From an uncultured Flavobacteriaceae bacterium (GTDB lineage: Bacteria > Bacteroidota > Bacteroidia > Flavobacteriales > Flavobacteriaceae), in NCBI GenBank assembly GCA_947494695.1, contig CANLWB010000004.1, forward strand, positions 186,001 to 250,000: DNA of 64,000 nt. Reading direction: 5' to 3'. Positions 26,410 to 34,486 of the stretch are shown here, piece by piece. Below the pieces are notes generated by a model that was not told where the DNA came from, searched no databases, and saw nothing but the letters and a program-made list of their open reading frames with translations. The first letter of the stretch is position 1; every line of letters starts with the position of its first letter. A program made the position numbers and the translations under genes.

Positions 26410-27156
26410 ATGGACAAGAAATTACTGATTGTTCATCCTTATGACAAGTCGACTAGTTTTTTAGAAAGAATTAAAAATCATTTGCAAGTAAGGTTTTCTG
26501 AAGATTTGCATTATTTCAGCGTTAAGCCAAATTTAGCTTCACATAAACAATGTATAAATACAATTAGTAATTTTTCAAATGAAGGACTGCTTCTATTTAT
26601 GGGACATGGGAAAAGTAATTGCTTATATGGAGCGAAAGGAGATTTTTACGAGACGCTAGAAAATGAACTTGTTAAAGCGGAAGACCCTGAAAAATATTTT
26701 TATGACGATAATTTCATAAATGGTCAAAACATAAATATTTTTAGCCAAAAGAAAATAGTCTCGTTATCCTGTAATTCTAACGGTCAAATAGGTAGAAAAT
26801 CAATTGAAAATGGAGCAAAAGTTTTCCTTGGATTTGGAGATTTACCTACTTCCATTCAAGAACTTAAAGAACAAGGCGAGGAAAGTAAATCTGGAGTTTC
26901 ACTTGGTAAGATTGAACAAGCATTAAAGACTGAAATTAACGACATAATGAAAAAAAGTATTGGAATAGGAATTCATAAAGACTATACTTTTTCTCAATTA
27001 GTAGACCTTATTTACTTTGTGACTAATCAGAAAATCAGTCATTATTTAGTAAATCAGAAAAAATTAAGTGAGAGAAAATTGATAGCAAATTATCTATATT
27101 CTTTTAAGAAAGAGATAAAGATTTATGGTAATAGATATGAAAAATTAATTGGTTAA
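26410..27156 (+). CDS. Caspase/CHAT-like putative protease
   Basis: 248 residues. The order of elements is that of caspase-fold peptidases: first strand KKLLIVHPYD, a strand ending in the His site GLLLFMGHGKSN (His 66), and a strand ending in the Cys site KIVSLSCNSNGQIGRKS (Cys 121), followed by ENGAKVFLGFGD, which matches the small-residue turn seen in CHAT domains after the Cys. The C-terminal 100 residues are helical. There is no signal peptide. As the last gene of the methyltransferase operon it is the natural effector candidate. The His-Cys pair is seen; protease activity and target are inferred, and sequence similarity to known CHAT families is weak by eye. Confidence 0.65.
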   Translation: MDKKLLIVHPYDKSTSFLERIKNHLQVRFSEDLHYFSVKPNLASHKQCINTISNFSNEGLLLFMGHGKSNCLYGAKGDFYETLENELVKAEDPEKYFYDDNFINGQNINIFSQKKIVSLSCNSNGQIGRKSIENGAKVFLGFGDLPTSIQELKEQGEESKSGVSLGKIEQALKTEINDIMKKSIGIGIHKDYTFSQLVDLIYFVTNQKISHYLVNQKKLSERKLIANYLYSFKKEIKIYGNRYEKLIG

Positions 27157-27316
27157 TCTATCGAAGCATTCAATTTTGTACCTTTATCATACCAAAGAAG
27201 AGCAAATTATATCTTCAAAGTTGTTTTCATGGTTTTAGTGTACAAATAGGTGTACACATTTTGAAAAAATGAAATAAAATACTGAATAACAGTGTGATAT
27301 AAAGTGGTAGTTAAGT

Positions 27317-27409
27317 CTGCCACCCCGACAAACCTAGAAATAGGTTGTAGCAAAACACTGTTAATCGTATGATTTTCAGTGTTTTTTTGTTTTATGCATT
27401 TTTTTTGAT
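27317..27409 (+). other. Right att direct repeat (attR)
   Basis: Begins CTGCCACCCCGAC, the last bases of tRNA-Pro, without the rest of the tRNA, and continues through the terminator hairpin to GCATTTTTTTTGAT, matching 2959-3052 with few differences. The segment just upstream (AACAGTGTGATAT) is also present upstream of the third copy near 33254, so both mark the right end of the same kind of element. Confidence 0.85.
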
Positions 27410-27888
27410 CGGTAGAGGCACAAGTTACAAACTTGCGGCAGTTCGGGATAAGCCTCCGTAATTGCAAGTAACAACCAACCGATAACGAAGAGTTAGGTCC
27501 TATAAAGTTTTATGGACTTATGCCAGTAAAATCCTTTATCGGTTATCTCTGAATCGTATCAAATGGAAATACAGTAGCAATTAATTATACATCTTTTTGT
27601 TAGATTTTAGTTTTACTTGCAAAAACGTTTTTTTTGAATAAAAACATAAATATTGGTCAGTCTTGGTAATTTGCTTACCTTTATCCAAGGATTACTAATC
27701 TTTATAGTATCAATCATTCACTATTATTTTTGTTGATGAGCTCTTACAGCAAAATCCGTCACATTAACAGGTTTCATACTTATAGTTGAATTATCAGGAA
27801 ACTAGTCCAACATCAGAGTGCTAATAATTAGCACGCTAGGTACTTCAATACATATTTAGTTTTTTTGGTGTCATGAATACAATTTTGT
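27410..27888. other. Non-coding stretch after attR
   Basis: No frame with coding character is seen. It contains only short inverted repeats (for example CAAGTT/AACTTG near 27420) and AT-rich sequence ahead of the nucleotidyltransferase gene, whose promoter must lie in its last 150 bp. Confidence 0.5.
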
Positions 27889-28686
27889 ATGAATAATGAT
27901 TCAAATAATGATTGCGGTCAAAAGCGAATAACCACAGCATTACTTCTTGCGGCTGGCACTGGTAGCCGCCTTTTTCCATTAACAAAAAATTCTCCAAAGT
28001 GTCTTACTATAGTAAGTGATAAATCGATTCTTAGTAGACTTTTAAAAAATTTAAAACACCAAGGATTTAAACGACTTGTAATTGTAACAGGTCACTTAAA
28101 AGAATGTATTATGGATAATCTTGGTGAAAAATCAGGAGATATTTCTATTGAATATATTCATAGCCCTTTATACAAAACAACCAATAATATTTATTCGCTT
28201 TGGATGGCACGTCATATTATAAATGAGCCATTTGTTCTTTTTGAAAGTGATTTAGTGTTAAATACTAAGTTGCTAGATAACATGGTTTACCCAGATAAAA
28301 TGGCTGTTGCCTTAATGCAACCTTGGCTTAATGGTACAACGGTTTCTATAGATGAAGCAAACATAGTTACTGAGTTTCAAAAAGGGACAAATACAGCCTA
28401 TTCTGGTACTCGATATAAAACAGTCAATATTTATAGTTTTTCACTTTCATCTTGGAAATCTATCATTAAACAATTGAATCAATATGTTTCAGAAGGTAAT
28501 GTAAATTGTTATTATGAAAATGTTTTTGCAGAAATGACTCAGAGAAAGAGTTTGGTTTTGGAATCTGTTACTTTTGATCACCAACCATGGTATGAAATAG
28601 ATACACTTAAAGATTTAGCCCAAGCCGAATTGTTATTTCCTAAAGAATTGATTGAAGCACAAGAGTTAGAAAGCAATTTGGTATAG
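27889..28686 (+). CDS. Sugar-phosphate/phosphocholine-type nucleotidyltransferase
   Basis: 265 residues. The N-terminus has the nucleotidyltransferase signature LLLAAGTGSRLFPLTKNSPKCL (near residues 18-39), and a later FVLFESDLVLN supplies the metal-binding Asp. Similar single-domain enzymes (LicC/PntC-like) activate phosphocholine, phosphoethanolamine or a phosphonate with CTP. The next two genes encode a PLP enzyme and a CDP-alcohol phosphatidyltransferase, so the product is probably a CDP-amino alcohol used for a lipid head group. The exact substrate is unknown. Confidence 0.82.
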   Translation: MNNDSNNDCGQKRITTALLLAAGTGSRLFPLTKNSPKCLTIVSDKSILSRLLKNLKHQGFKRLVIVTGHLKECIMDNLGEKSGDISIEYIHSPLYKTTNNIYSLWMARHIINEPFVLFESDLVLNTKLLDNMVYPDKMAVALMQPWLNGTTVSIDEANIVTEFQKGTNTAYSGTRYKTVNIYSFSLSSWKSIIKQLNQYVSEGNVNCYYENVFAEMTQRKSLVLESVTFDHQPWYEIDTLKDLAQAELLFPKELIEAQELESNLV

Positions 28687-28734
28687 TTGCTTTAAACAAT
28701 GAAGTAGGAATAATTTAAAAGCGCAAAAGTTATA

Positions 28735-29844
28735 ATGATAAAAGCATATACAACGCAAGAAGAAAAATATGAATATATATCTAAACAACATGGGGGCTAC
28801 TATAGACACGATTTTACAGATCATGCCTATTTGTACAACCTATACTTTCCGCCAAAGGCTGTATTTAACCATCTAAAAGCTAACATTAACAATTTGGTGT
28901 TAAATTACCCAATGGCACAAAATGCATTAGCTGAACTTGTTGGGGATATTATTAGTCAACCATCAGAAAGAATTGTAGTGGGCAATGGAGGTGCTGAAAT
29001 TATAAAAATATTATCAGGAAGTTTAGCTAAAAAACTGATTGTTCCTGTTCCCTCTTTTAATGAATATGTTAATGCGGCACCTGAAGGGAGAGTTGTGGAG
29101 TTTCCACTTGATTTCCCTTCGTTTGAATTAGATGTGGATAAATTTGCAGAAGAAGCCATAAAAGTTGGCGCAGATATAGCTGTTGTGGTAACACCTAATA
29201 ATCCAACCTCATTATTAGTTCCTAAAGCAGATTTAATTCGGTTATCTGAAAAACTTAAGCCAAGTAAATGTATGCTTATTATTGATGAATCTTTTCTTGA
29301 TTTTGCCGATAATAATGAGCAAATAAGTTTAGAGAAAGATATTGCTAAATACCCTAATATAGCGATACTTAAAAGTATGAGTAAAGCCTACGGAATTTGT
29401 GGTCTTAGAATAGGTTATTTACTTACGGCTAATACGAATTTAGTAACCTCTGTTCGTAATGGTGTACATATTTGGAATATTAATGGTTTTGCCGAAGAAT
29501 TTCTTAGAATACTACCACAATACAAACAAGAATTTAAAAATAGTTGTAAAGTAGTTAAAGCAGATAGAGATACTTTTTATGAAAACTTATGTGCTATAGA
29601 GGGGATGACAGTATTTAAACCAGATGCAAACTATATTTATTGTCGCTTACCTGATACAGCTTTAAGTGGGCCAGAAGTCACAAAACGCCTTTTTATTAAA
29701 TATAATATTTATATAAAGCACAATGCAGGAAAAACCCAGCCTGATGCAGATAGATATATTAGAATTGCGAGTCGTACTAAAGAAGAGAATGCTTCACTTA
29801 TTGATGCGTTGAAGGATGTAATGTACTTAATGAGAGTAAAATGA
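28735..29844 (+). CDS. PLP-dependent aminotransferase/decarboxylase of the HisC/CobD fold
   Basis: 369 residues of fold type I: VTPNNPTS, IIDESFLDFA and the PLP lysine in LKSMSKAYGICGLRIGYLL (Lys 217); a C-terminal Arg in YIRIASR. The HisC/CobD group includes histidinol-phosphate aminotransferase and threonine- or serine-phosphate decarboxylases. Given the neighbours it probably makes the amino-alcohol phosphate (or phosphonate amine) that the first gene activates. Its end overlaps the phosphatidyltransferase gene by 4 bp (ATGA), so they are coupled. It is not placed in a histidine operon. Confidence 0.85.
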   Translation: MIKAYTTQEEKYEYISKQHGGYYRHDFTDHAYLYNLYFPPKAVFNHLKANINNLVLNYPMAQNALAELVGDIISQPSERIVVGNGGAEIIKILSGSLAKKLIVPVPSFNEYVNAAPEGRVVEFPLDFPSFELDVDKFAEEAIKVGADIAVVVTPNNPTSLLVPKADLIRLSEKLKPSKCMLIIDESFLDFADNNEQISLEKDIAKYPNIAILKSMSKAYGICGLRIGYLLTANTNLVTSVRNGVHIWNINGFAEEFLRILPQYKQEFKNSCKVVKADRDTFYENLCAIEGMTVFKPDANYIYCRLPDTALSGPEVTKRLFIKYNIYIKHNAGKTQPDADRYIRIASRTKEENASLIDALKDVMYLMRVK

Positions 29845-30470
29845 ATAAAAATAAACCAGCAGACATGTTAAGTTTTGCTAAAGATCTACCTAATATTTGT
29901 TCTTTAGTAGGGTTATTGTGTGCAGTAATAGGAATATATCTAGCAATAGAAGGAAGTTTTCCTGCGGCTATTATTAGTATTTTATGGGCAGTATTGTTTG
30001 ATTGGTATGATGGTATAATAGCTAGAAAGTTAAAGGGAAGAACAAAAGAACAAGGTGTTTTTGGCGGTCAGTTAGACTCTATGATTGATATTGTGAGCTT
30101 TGGTGTTTTTCCTGCTGTTTTTTTATTAAGTTATGGAAATTTTAATATTTGGTACATACCAGGAGCTTTTATAATCATTGCAGCTTGTGCCATACGGTTA
30201 AGCTATTATAATATTTATGGACTTATTGATAGTAATACATATAAAGGCCTTTCAGTAGATAACAATGGGATAGTCTTGGCTTTTGTTTTTTTATTTGAAA
30301 GATTCATAGAACAGACTATTTTTTCAATACTAATGTATGCAGTATTACTAATTTTAGCCACTTTAAATTTATCATCTATTCCAACACCTAAATTTTCAGG
30401 AAAATGGGTTTATGCCTTAATTATATATGTATTGGTATTAACATTAATTTTTGGATGGGGGTATTTATAA
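29841..30470 (+). CDS. CDP-alcohol phosphatidyltransferase family protein
   Basis: 209 residues with about six membrane helices. The family motif is present as DWYDGIIAR (Asp 54, Asp 57, Gly 58, Ala 61, Arg 62) followed by GGQLDSMID (Asp 79, Asp 83). The spacer between Arg and the Gly is 12 residues rather than the usual 8, so the active-site loop is longer than in PssA or PgsA. It transfers a phospho-alcohol between a CDP-activated donor and an acceptor in the membrane. Here the donor probably comes from the nucleotidyltransferase two genes upstream, in Kennedy-pathway style. Confidence 0.85.
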   Translation: MNKNKPADMLSFAKDLPNICSLVGLLCAVIGIYLAIEGSFPAAIISILWAVLFDWYDGIIARKLKGRTKEQGVFGGQLDSMIDIVSFGVFPAVFLLSYGNFNIWYIPGAFIIIAACAIRLSYYNIYGLIDSNTYKGLSVDNNGIVLAFVFLFERFIEQTIFSILMYAVLLILATLNLSSIPTPKFSGKWVYALIIYVLVLTLIFGWGYL

Positions 30471-31412
30471 CAAAATATTGTAAACTAACAGAAGCGTAGA
30501 ATTAATATTAAGTTTTTAAGATGAAACTTACTTGTTAATTATGGAATGCAGATTATGACAAGAAATCTATAGAGTTAAAAAAAAGTAATCAATGGAGTTG
30601 AAAATAATAGACCTTAAAGGCATAATTGTATCCTTTTTATAAATTACAACTTATAGGATGATACTTGGTATTTTTTAATATTGTGGTTATGCATATCTAA
30701 ATAATGATATTTTTCGGTTTCATTTTTAATAATATAGGTAACCACATTTCTAATTTTGTTATTAATTTTAGGTACTTCTTTTAGAAAAATAGTTAATGTT
30801 TTCATTTTTATTGTTTTTTAAGTTTAGCAAAAGTTACTAGTTCTAACCACAATTATCTAAAGGTGGTCTTTTTAATTGGAATAAGCATCATTATTAACAA
30901 TCAATTTAAACCAGCAAAAGTTCTATTATTTTTAAGAATGACATCTCATGTTTAAAAGTGTCGTTTTATTATTATAGTATTAATGTTCATTCTCAAGAAG
31001 ACCATAACAAATGTTGAGCTATATGGTACGTTTAATTTAAGCTCATGTTAATGTGGTTTCGAAAACCAGGGGCTTATTATACAAGTATTTAACTTGCGAT
31101 GACTAATATAAGTTGGTCATCAGCATTTTAAACTACTTTATAATTGATTGGGTGCACCCCAATCTGTTATGAATTAATTTAGAACTTTCTTATTCTTTTT
31201 TGAATAAAGAAGGAAAACTACATATTATCCCAATTATAAGACGTTTCTTTACAAGAAGTTTCCAAAATTATTATTTAATAAGGATTTTTCTATTTCGCCT
31301 TATTTTGACTATGCTTTTTGTTTGGCTAGCTGATACTTTTTGTAACCAAGAACTCCTTAGAAAGAATGAAACCTCATTATTATTTGGATGATTCAATAAA
31401 ACTTTAGTTTGA
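30471..31412. other. Long intergenic stretch, mostly without features
   Basis: Apart from one possible 53-codon frame (30644-30805, minus strand), I see no coding frame that looks real. The region is AT-rich and lies between the lipid cassette and the sigma factor gene. A hydrophobic frame at 31200-31391 starts at TTG and is not convincing. The length and lack of genes suggest decayed sequence. Confidence 0.5.
30644..30805 (-). CDS. Possible small protein
   Basis: 53 codons from ATG 30805 (MKTLTIFLKEVPKINNKIRN), ending TAA 30644. The composition is ordinary for this genome (Lys, Asn, Ile rich) and the frame is clean, but there is no recognised motif and no operon partner. Confidence 0.25.
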   Translation of the reverse strand: MKTLTIFLKEVPKINNKIRNVVTYIIKNETEKYHYLDMHNHNIKKYQVSSYKL

Positions 31413-32276
31413 ATGAGACCATTGCAAATAATTAAGCAAGTTACAATTAGAGATGACTCATCGTTAGATAAATATTTGAGTGATATTAACAAAATAAAGT
31501 TAATATCATTAGAACGGGAGGTTGAATTGGCTATACTAATAAAAGAAGGCAATCAGCTTGCTTTGAATGAACTAACAAATGCCAATCTTAGATTTGTTGT
31601 ATCTGTAGCTAAACAACATCAAAACAGAGGCTTATCACTTCCTGATTTAATTAATGAAGGAAATTTAGGGTTATTAAAAGCGGCAAAACGTTTTGATGAA
31701 ACTCGTGGATTCAAATTTATTTCTTATGCCGTATGGTGGATTAGACAAAGCATAGTACAATCTTTATCTGAAAATTCAAGAACGGTAAGACTGCCTCTTA
31801 ATAAGATAGGCGCTATAAATAAAATAAAAAAGGCAATAATTTTTTTTGAACAAAAGAATAACCGCGAGCCTAGTATTTATGAAATCTCTGAGATTATAGA
31901 AGTACCTGTTCCAGAGGTTGAACTTTGTATTAAGAGTTCTGGATATAATGTTTCTATGGATGCACCATTGTCTAAAGATACGGAGCTTAATATGCATAAC
32001 CTTATTGTTACCGATATGTATCCACAGCCAGATGGTCTTTTATTGTTAGACTCACTCCGTACAGATTTAGATACTGTATTGAATTCTCTTTCAGAAAGAG
32101 AGGCAGAAATAATTAAACTTCATTACGGTTTAGGCTTAGAATCTTCAATGGCTTTATTGGAAATAGCTCAGTTATTTGGAATAACACGAGAACGTGTAAG
32201 ACAAATAAAAGAGTCTGCGATTTTAAGAATTAAAAACTCAAACAAGTCTCACCTTTTAATGAAGTATTTGGGGTAA
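31413..32276 (+). CDS. Second RpoD/SigA-like sigma-70 factor
   Basis: 287 residues built like the flavobacterial housekeeping sigma factor: N-terminal RPLQIIKQVTIRDDSSLDKYL, region 2 (ANLRFVVSVAKQHQNRGLSLPDLINEGNLGLLKAAKRFDETRGFKFISYAVWWIRQSI), region 3 (RLPLNKIGAINKI) and region 4 HTH (LLEIAQLFGITRERVRQIKESAILRIK). Differences from the usual housekeeping pattern are scattered through regions 1.2 and 3, and the loop after region 4.1 is altered (LGLESSMALLEI). It lies between two att-like repeats, so it is an accessory paralogue, not the main factor. It may direct expression of island genes. Confidence 0.88.
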   Translation: MRPLQIIKQVTIRDDSSLDKYLSDINKIKLISLEREVELAILIKEGNQLALNELTNANLRFVVSVAKQHQNRGLSLPDLINEGNLGLLKAAKRFDETRGFKFISYAVWWIRQSIVQSLSENSRTVRLPLNKIGAINKIKKAIIFFEQKNNREPSIYEISEIIEVPVPEVELCIKSSGYNVSMDAPLSKDTELNMHNLIVTDMYPQPDGLLLLDSLRTDLDTVLNSLSEREAEIIKLHYGLGLESSMALLEIAQLFGITRERVRQIKESAILRIKNSNKSHLLMKYLG

Positions 32277-32423
32277 AAATGATTATTAATTGTACTAAGA
32301 AATAATTATAAACTAATATTAAATTTGGAAAAAGGAGAGAAAGGCTTAAGCGCCATAAAGCTAAGTCCAGTTAAATAGACATAGTCCAAAAGTTTGGAGG
32401 CTGTCTAAAAGGTAATTATTAAA

Positions 32424-32510
32424 CGTCATTACGAGAAATTTAAATTTCGGAGTAATCTTATAATCAATAACTTATATTTTAAAGATTCCCTCGCTTTGTT
32501 CGGAATGACG
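32424..32510. repeat. Dispersed palindromic repeat (REP/MITE-like)
   Basis: Ends CGTCATT (32424-32430) and AATGACG (32504-32510) are inverted, with further partial pairing inside (GGAGTAATCTT against AAGATTCCC). This CGTCAT...ATGACG format is a common dispersed intergenic palindrome in many bacteria. The rest of 32277-32682 holds no convincing gene; a decayed Lys-rich frame (MSKEKW then TAA) lies near 32562. Confidence 0.6.
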
Positions 32511-32682
32511 ACTTTTCAGAATTCAGCCTTTTTGTTTATACCTAAATAGCAAACAAAAAATAATGTCAAAAGAAAAATGGTAAACGAAAAACGAAAACCC
32601 TTTTGCTGCCAAAACAGCTAAAGAAAAAAGAGCAGCTAAAATTTAAAGCGAAATTTAAAAAATATTCAGAATAAAAAAGAAA

Positions 32683-33015
32683 ATGGATCAAAGTGAGTTT
32701 GAAGAAGCAACTAAATTTAATTTATCAGATTTAATAGATTATAGTTCTAATGCCATTCTAGTTAAAGATATAGTAGTTAAAAACACATGTGTAGTTCAAT
32801 TGTTAGTCTTTGATTTTGGAAAAGTTCAAGTTTATAAAAAATCTCCCTTTTCTCGATTCATTCATATTATAGAAGGAAAAGCTGAATTAGTTATTAATAA
32901 CAACTCTACTTTTATGAAAAATGGGGATTCAATTCTTATTCCTGGAACTGTTAATTGTTCAATTGAAGCTAATCAACCATTCAAGATGATTTGTGCTACA
33001 ATAAAAAATGATTGA
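32683..33015 (+). CDS. Single-domain cupin
   Basis: 110 residues with the two cupin stretches: RFIHIIEGKAELVINN (motif 1, with a single His) and GDSILIPGTVNCSIEA (motif 2, Pro-Gly turn, no His). Reduced metal-binding residues suggest a binding rather than catalytic cupin. ATG start, no signal peptide. It lies between the sigma factor gene and the third att-like repeat. Confidence 0.75.
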   Translation: MDQSEFEEATKFNLSDLIDYSSNAILVKDIVVKNTCVVQLLVFDFGKVQVYKKSPFSRFIHIIEGKAELVINNNSTFMKNGDSILIPGTVNCSIEANQPFKMICATIKND

Positions 33016-33283
33016 TATTTTTAAACAGGTTGAACTTCTCGGCGGTTTAAAAAATAAATGCTGAAGTTCTAACAGGGCTAAAACGTACATTTAATTCTAA
33101 ATCTAGTTTAAAACATTAATGAGATTAATATTTGATATTATTTGTGTCTTTATACTAACAAAAACAAACAAATTTTGTCTTTAAATAGTTTTTTTGAATT
33201 TAGTGTGCAATTTAGGTGTATATAATTAGAATAAACAATATAATCATTTGTTAACAGTGTGATATGAAAAGATGGCTAGTCCC

Positions 33284-33416
33284 GCCACCCCAACAATTTT
33301 GAGGAGGTCGCCACGCCTGACGCCTGACGCCACTAACAAACTTAGAAACAGGTTACAAAAAAACACTGCTAATCGTACGATTGCGGTGTTTTTTCGTTTC
33401 TATGCATTTTTTTGAT
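33284..33416 (+). other. Third att-like repeat, damaged
   Basis: Begins GCCACCCCAACAA, then carries an insertion of about 40 bp with a tandem CCTGACG duplication, and then resumes with AACAAACTTAGAAACAGGTTA, the terminator-like hairpin (AACACTGC/GCGGTGTT) and GCATTTTTTTGAT. The upstream side (TTAACAGTGTGATAT, from 33250) matches that of attR. It marks the right border of a second island or of an earlier insertion at the same tRNA. Confidence 0.72.
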
Positions 33417-33526
33417 ACTAAATACACCCATAAATAGGCGTGCAATGGGCTGCGTATCAGTAATTAATTTTATACGGGGTTATCAACTAGTATTTTTACT
33501 GTTTAACTTATAATGTGAAAAAGAAG

Positions 33527-34036
33527 TTATTCTTTATTTCCCTTTTTGGTGGTGATGATTATAACACCGTTGGGAGCATTATATTTTTTCACAGCTTGTT
33601 CATCTTTAATTACTTTAATGCTTTCAATATCATCAGGAGATAATTTATTGAGTACTTCCTGGCTAGAGTTTTTTTTGTCAATAATGATTTTTGGAGTCTT
33701 TTTTATGTCGGCATAGTCTATAACTTTAACCTGAGGCTGAGGTTCATTTACCTTAAGCTCCTTCTTTTTCGTGGTTATAATAATAACACCATGCTTTGAA
33801 TTATATTCTTTTATGGCCATCTTACCTTTAATAACATCGACAGATTCAATTCTATCTGTATCCAATAAATCTAATGGGAAATCGAATTTTTTTCCATCGA
33901 CATAAATATCTGGTTTTGCTCCATCTTTAAGCTTAACATGTAGTGTTTCCTGTTTCGGACTTTTATCTGTTGTTTGTGCTTGCACTAAGCAAATCGATAA
34001 TACTATTACACATGTTGTTAGAATTATTTTTTTCAT
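33527..34036 (-). CDS. Secreted protein with two TonB-plug-like repeats
   Basis: 169 residues from ATG 34036 (MKKIILTTCVIVLSICLVQAQ, a signal peptide). Two copies of the plug-end motif follow: DRIESVDVIKGKMAIKEYNSKHGVIIITTKK and DDIESIKVIKDEQAVKKYNAPNGVIIITTKK. In TonB-dependent receptors this motif closes the plug domain; here it appears with no barrel. It is the third gene of an ECF sigma/anti-sigma unit, so it may be a periplasmic signalling or regulatory partner of that pair. A TTG start 18 bp upstream is less likely. Confidence 0.72.
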   Translation of the reverse strand: MKKIILTTCVIVLSICLVQAQTTDKSPKQETLHVKLKDGAKPDIYVDGKKFDFPLDLLDTDRIESVDVIKGKMAIKEYNSKHGVIIITTKKKELKVNEPQPQVKVIDYADIKKTPKIIIDKKNSSQEVLNKLSPDDIESIKVIKDEQAVKKYNAPNGVIIITTKKGNKE

Positions 34037-34054
34037 ATTTTTAAATGTTTGCAA

Positions 34055-34486
34055 TTAATGTTCGGTTGTCGTATAAATAATGACCATGTCATTTTCATAA
34101 ATTGTATGTTGTTGGACCTCAAATGTGGCTGAATTAGATACCATATTTTGAGCTAGATGTAACAAAGCTTCTTTTTCATAATAACTTTGTTTTTGTTGCT
34201 CTGAACGGAGTGTGAAAAGAGAGATTAATAATATAATAGAAGCTGCTACAGATACAACGCTAACAAATATCTTACGTTTTTTATTTGTTTTATTTTGAAA
34301 TGATTCCCATAATTCATCATTAAAATTACTTGGCGTTTCTATTTTATTATGTTTTACGAAAGTAGACCATATTTCTAGTGAAGAATCTAGGCGTTCGGTA
34401 TTGTTGAACAAGACCTGTTCTTCGTTTAAATCACTCTGTCCTTCTTTATATTTTTTAGTTAATTTTTTAATTTTGTCCTCTTTCAT
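34055..34486 (-). CDS. Putative anti-sigma factor
   Basis: 143 residues: about 75 cytoplasmic residues, one membrane helix (VSVVSVAASIILLISLFTL) and a short periplasmic part of about 45. It overlaps the upstream ECF sigma gene by 20 bp, the usual arrangement for sigma/anti-sigma pairs. No zinc-binding HxxxCxxC is present. It would hold the sigma factor at the membrane until signalled. Confidence 0.72.
   Translation of the reverse strand: MKEDKIKKLTKKYKEGQSDLNEEQVLFNNTERLDSSLEIWSTFVKHNKIETPSNFNDELWESFQNKTNKKRKIFVSVVSVAASIILLISLFTLRSEQQKQSYYEKEALLHLAQNMVSNSATFEVQQHTIYENDMVIIYTTTEH

Noticed and set aside
27207-27467. 86-codon frame on the minus strand across attR
   Set aside because: It runs through the att repeat and the terminator hairpin and has no coding character; an accident of the repeat.
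31200-31391. 63-codon hydrophobic frame
   Set aside because: TTG start, no promoter or neighbour support, and low-complexity hydrophobic composition from AT-rich DNA.
32562-32675. Decayed Lys/Ala-rich small gene (MSKEKW, stop, then NPFAAKTAKEKRAAK)
   Set aside because: Suggestive of a broken small basic protein, but too short and too stop-ridden to call as a pseudogene.
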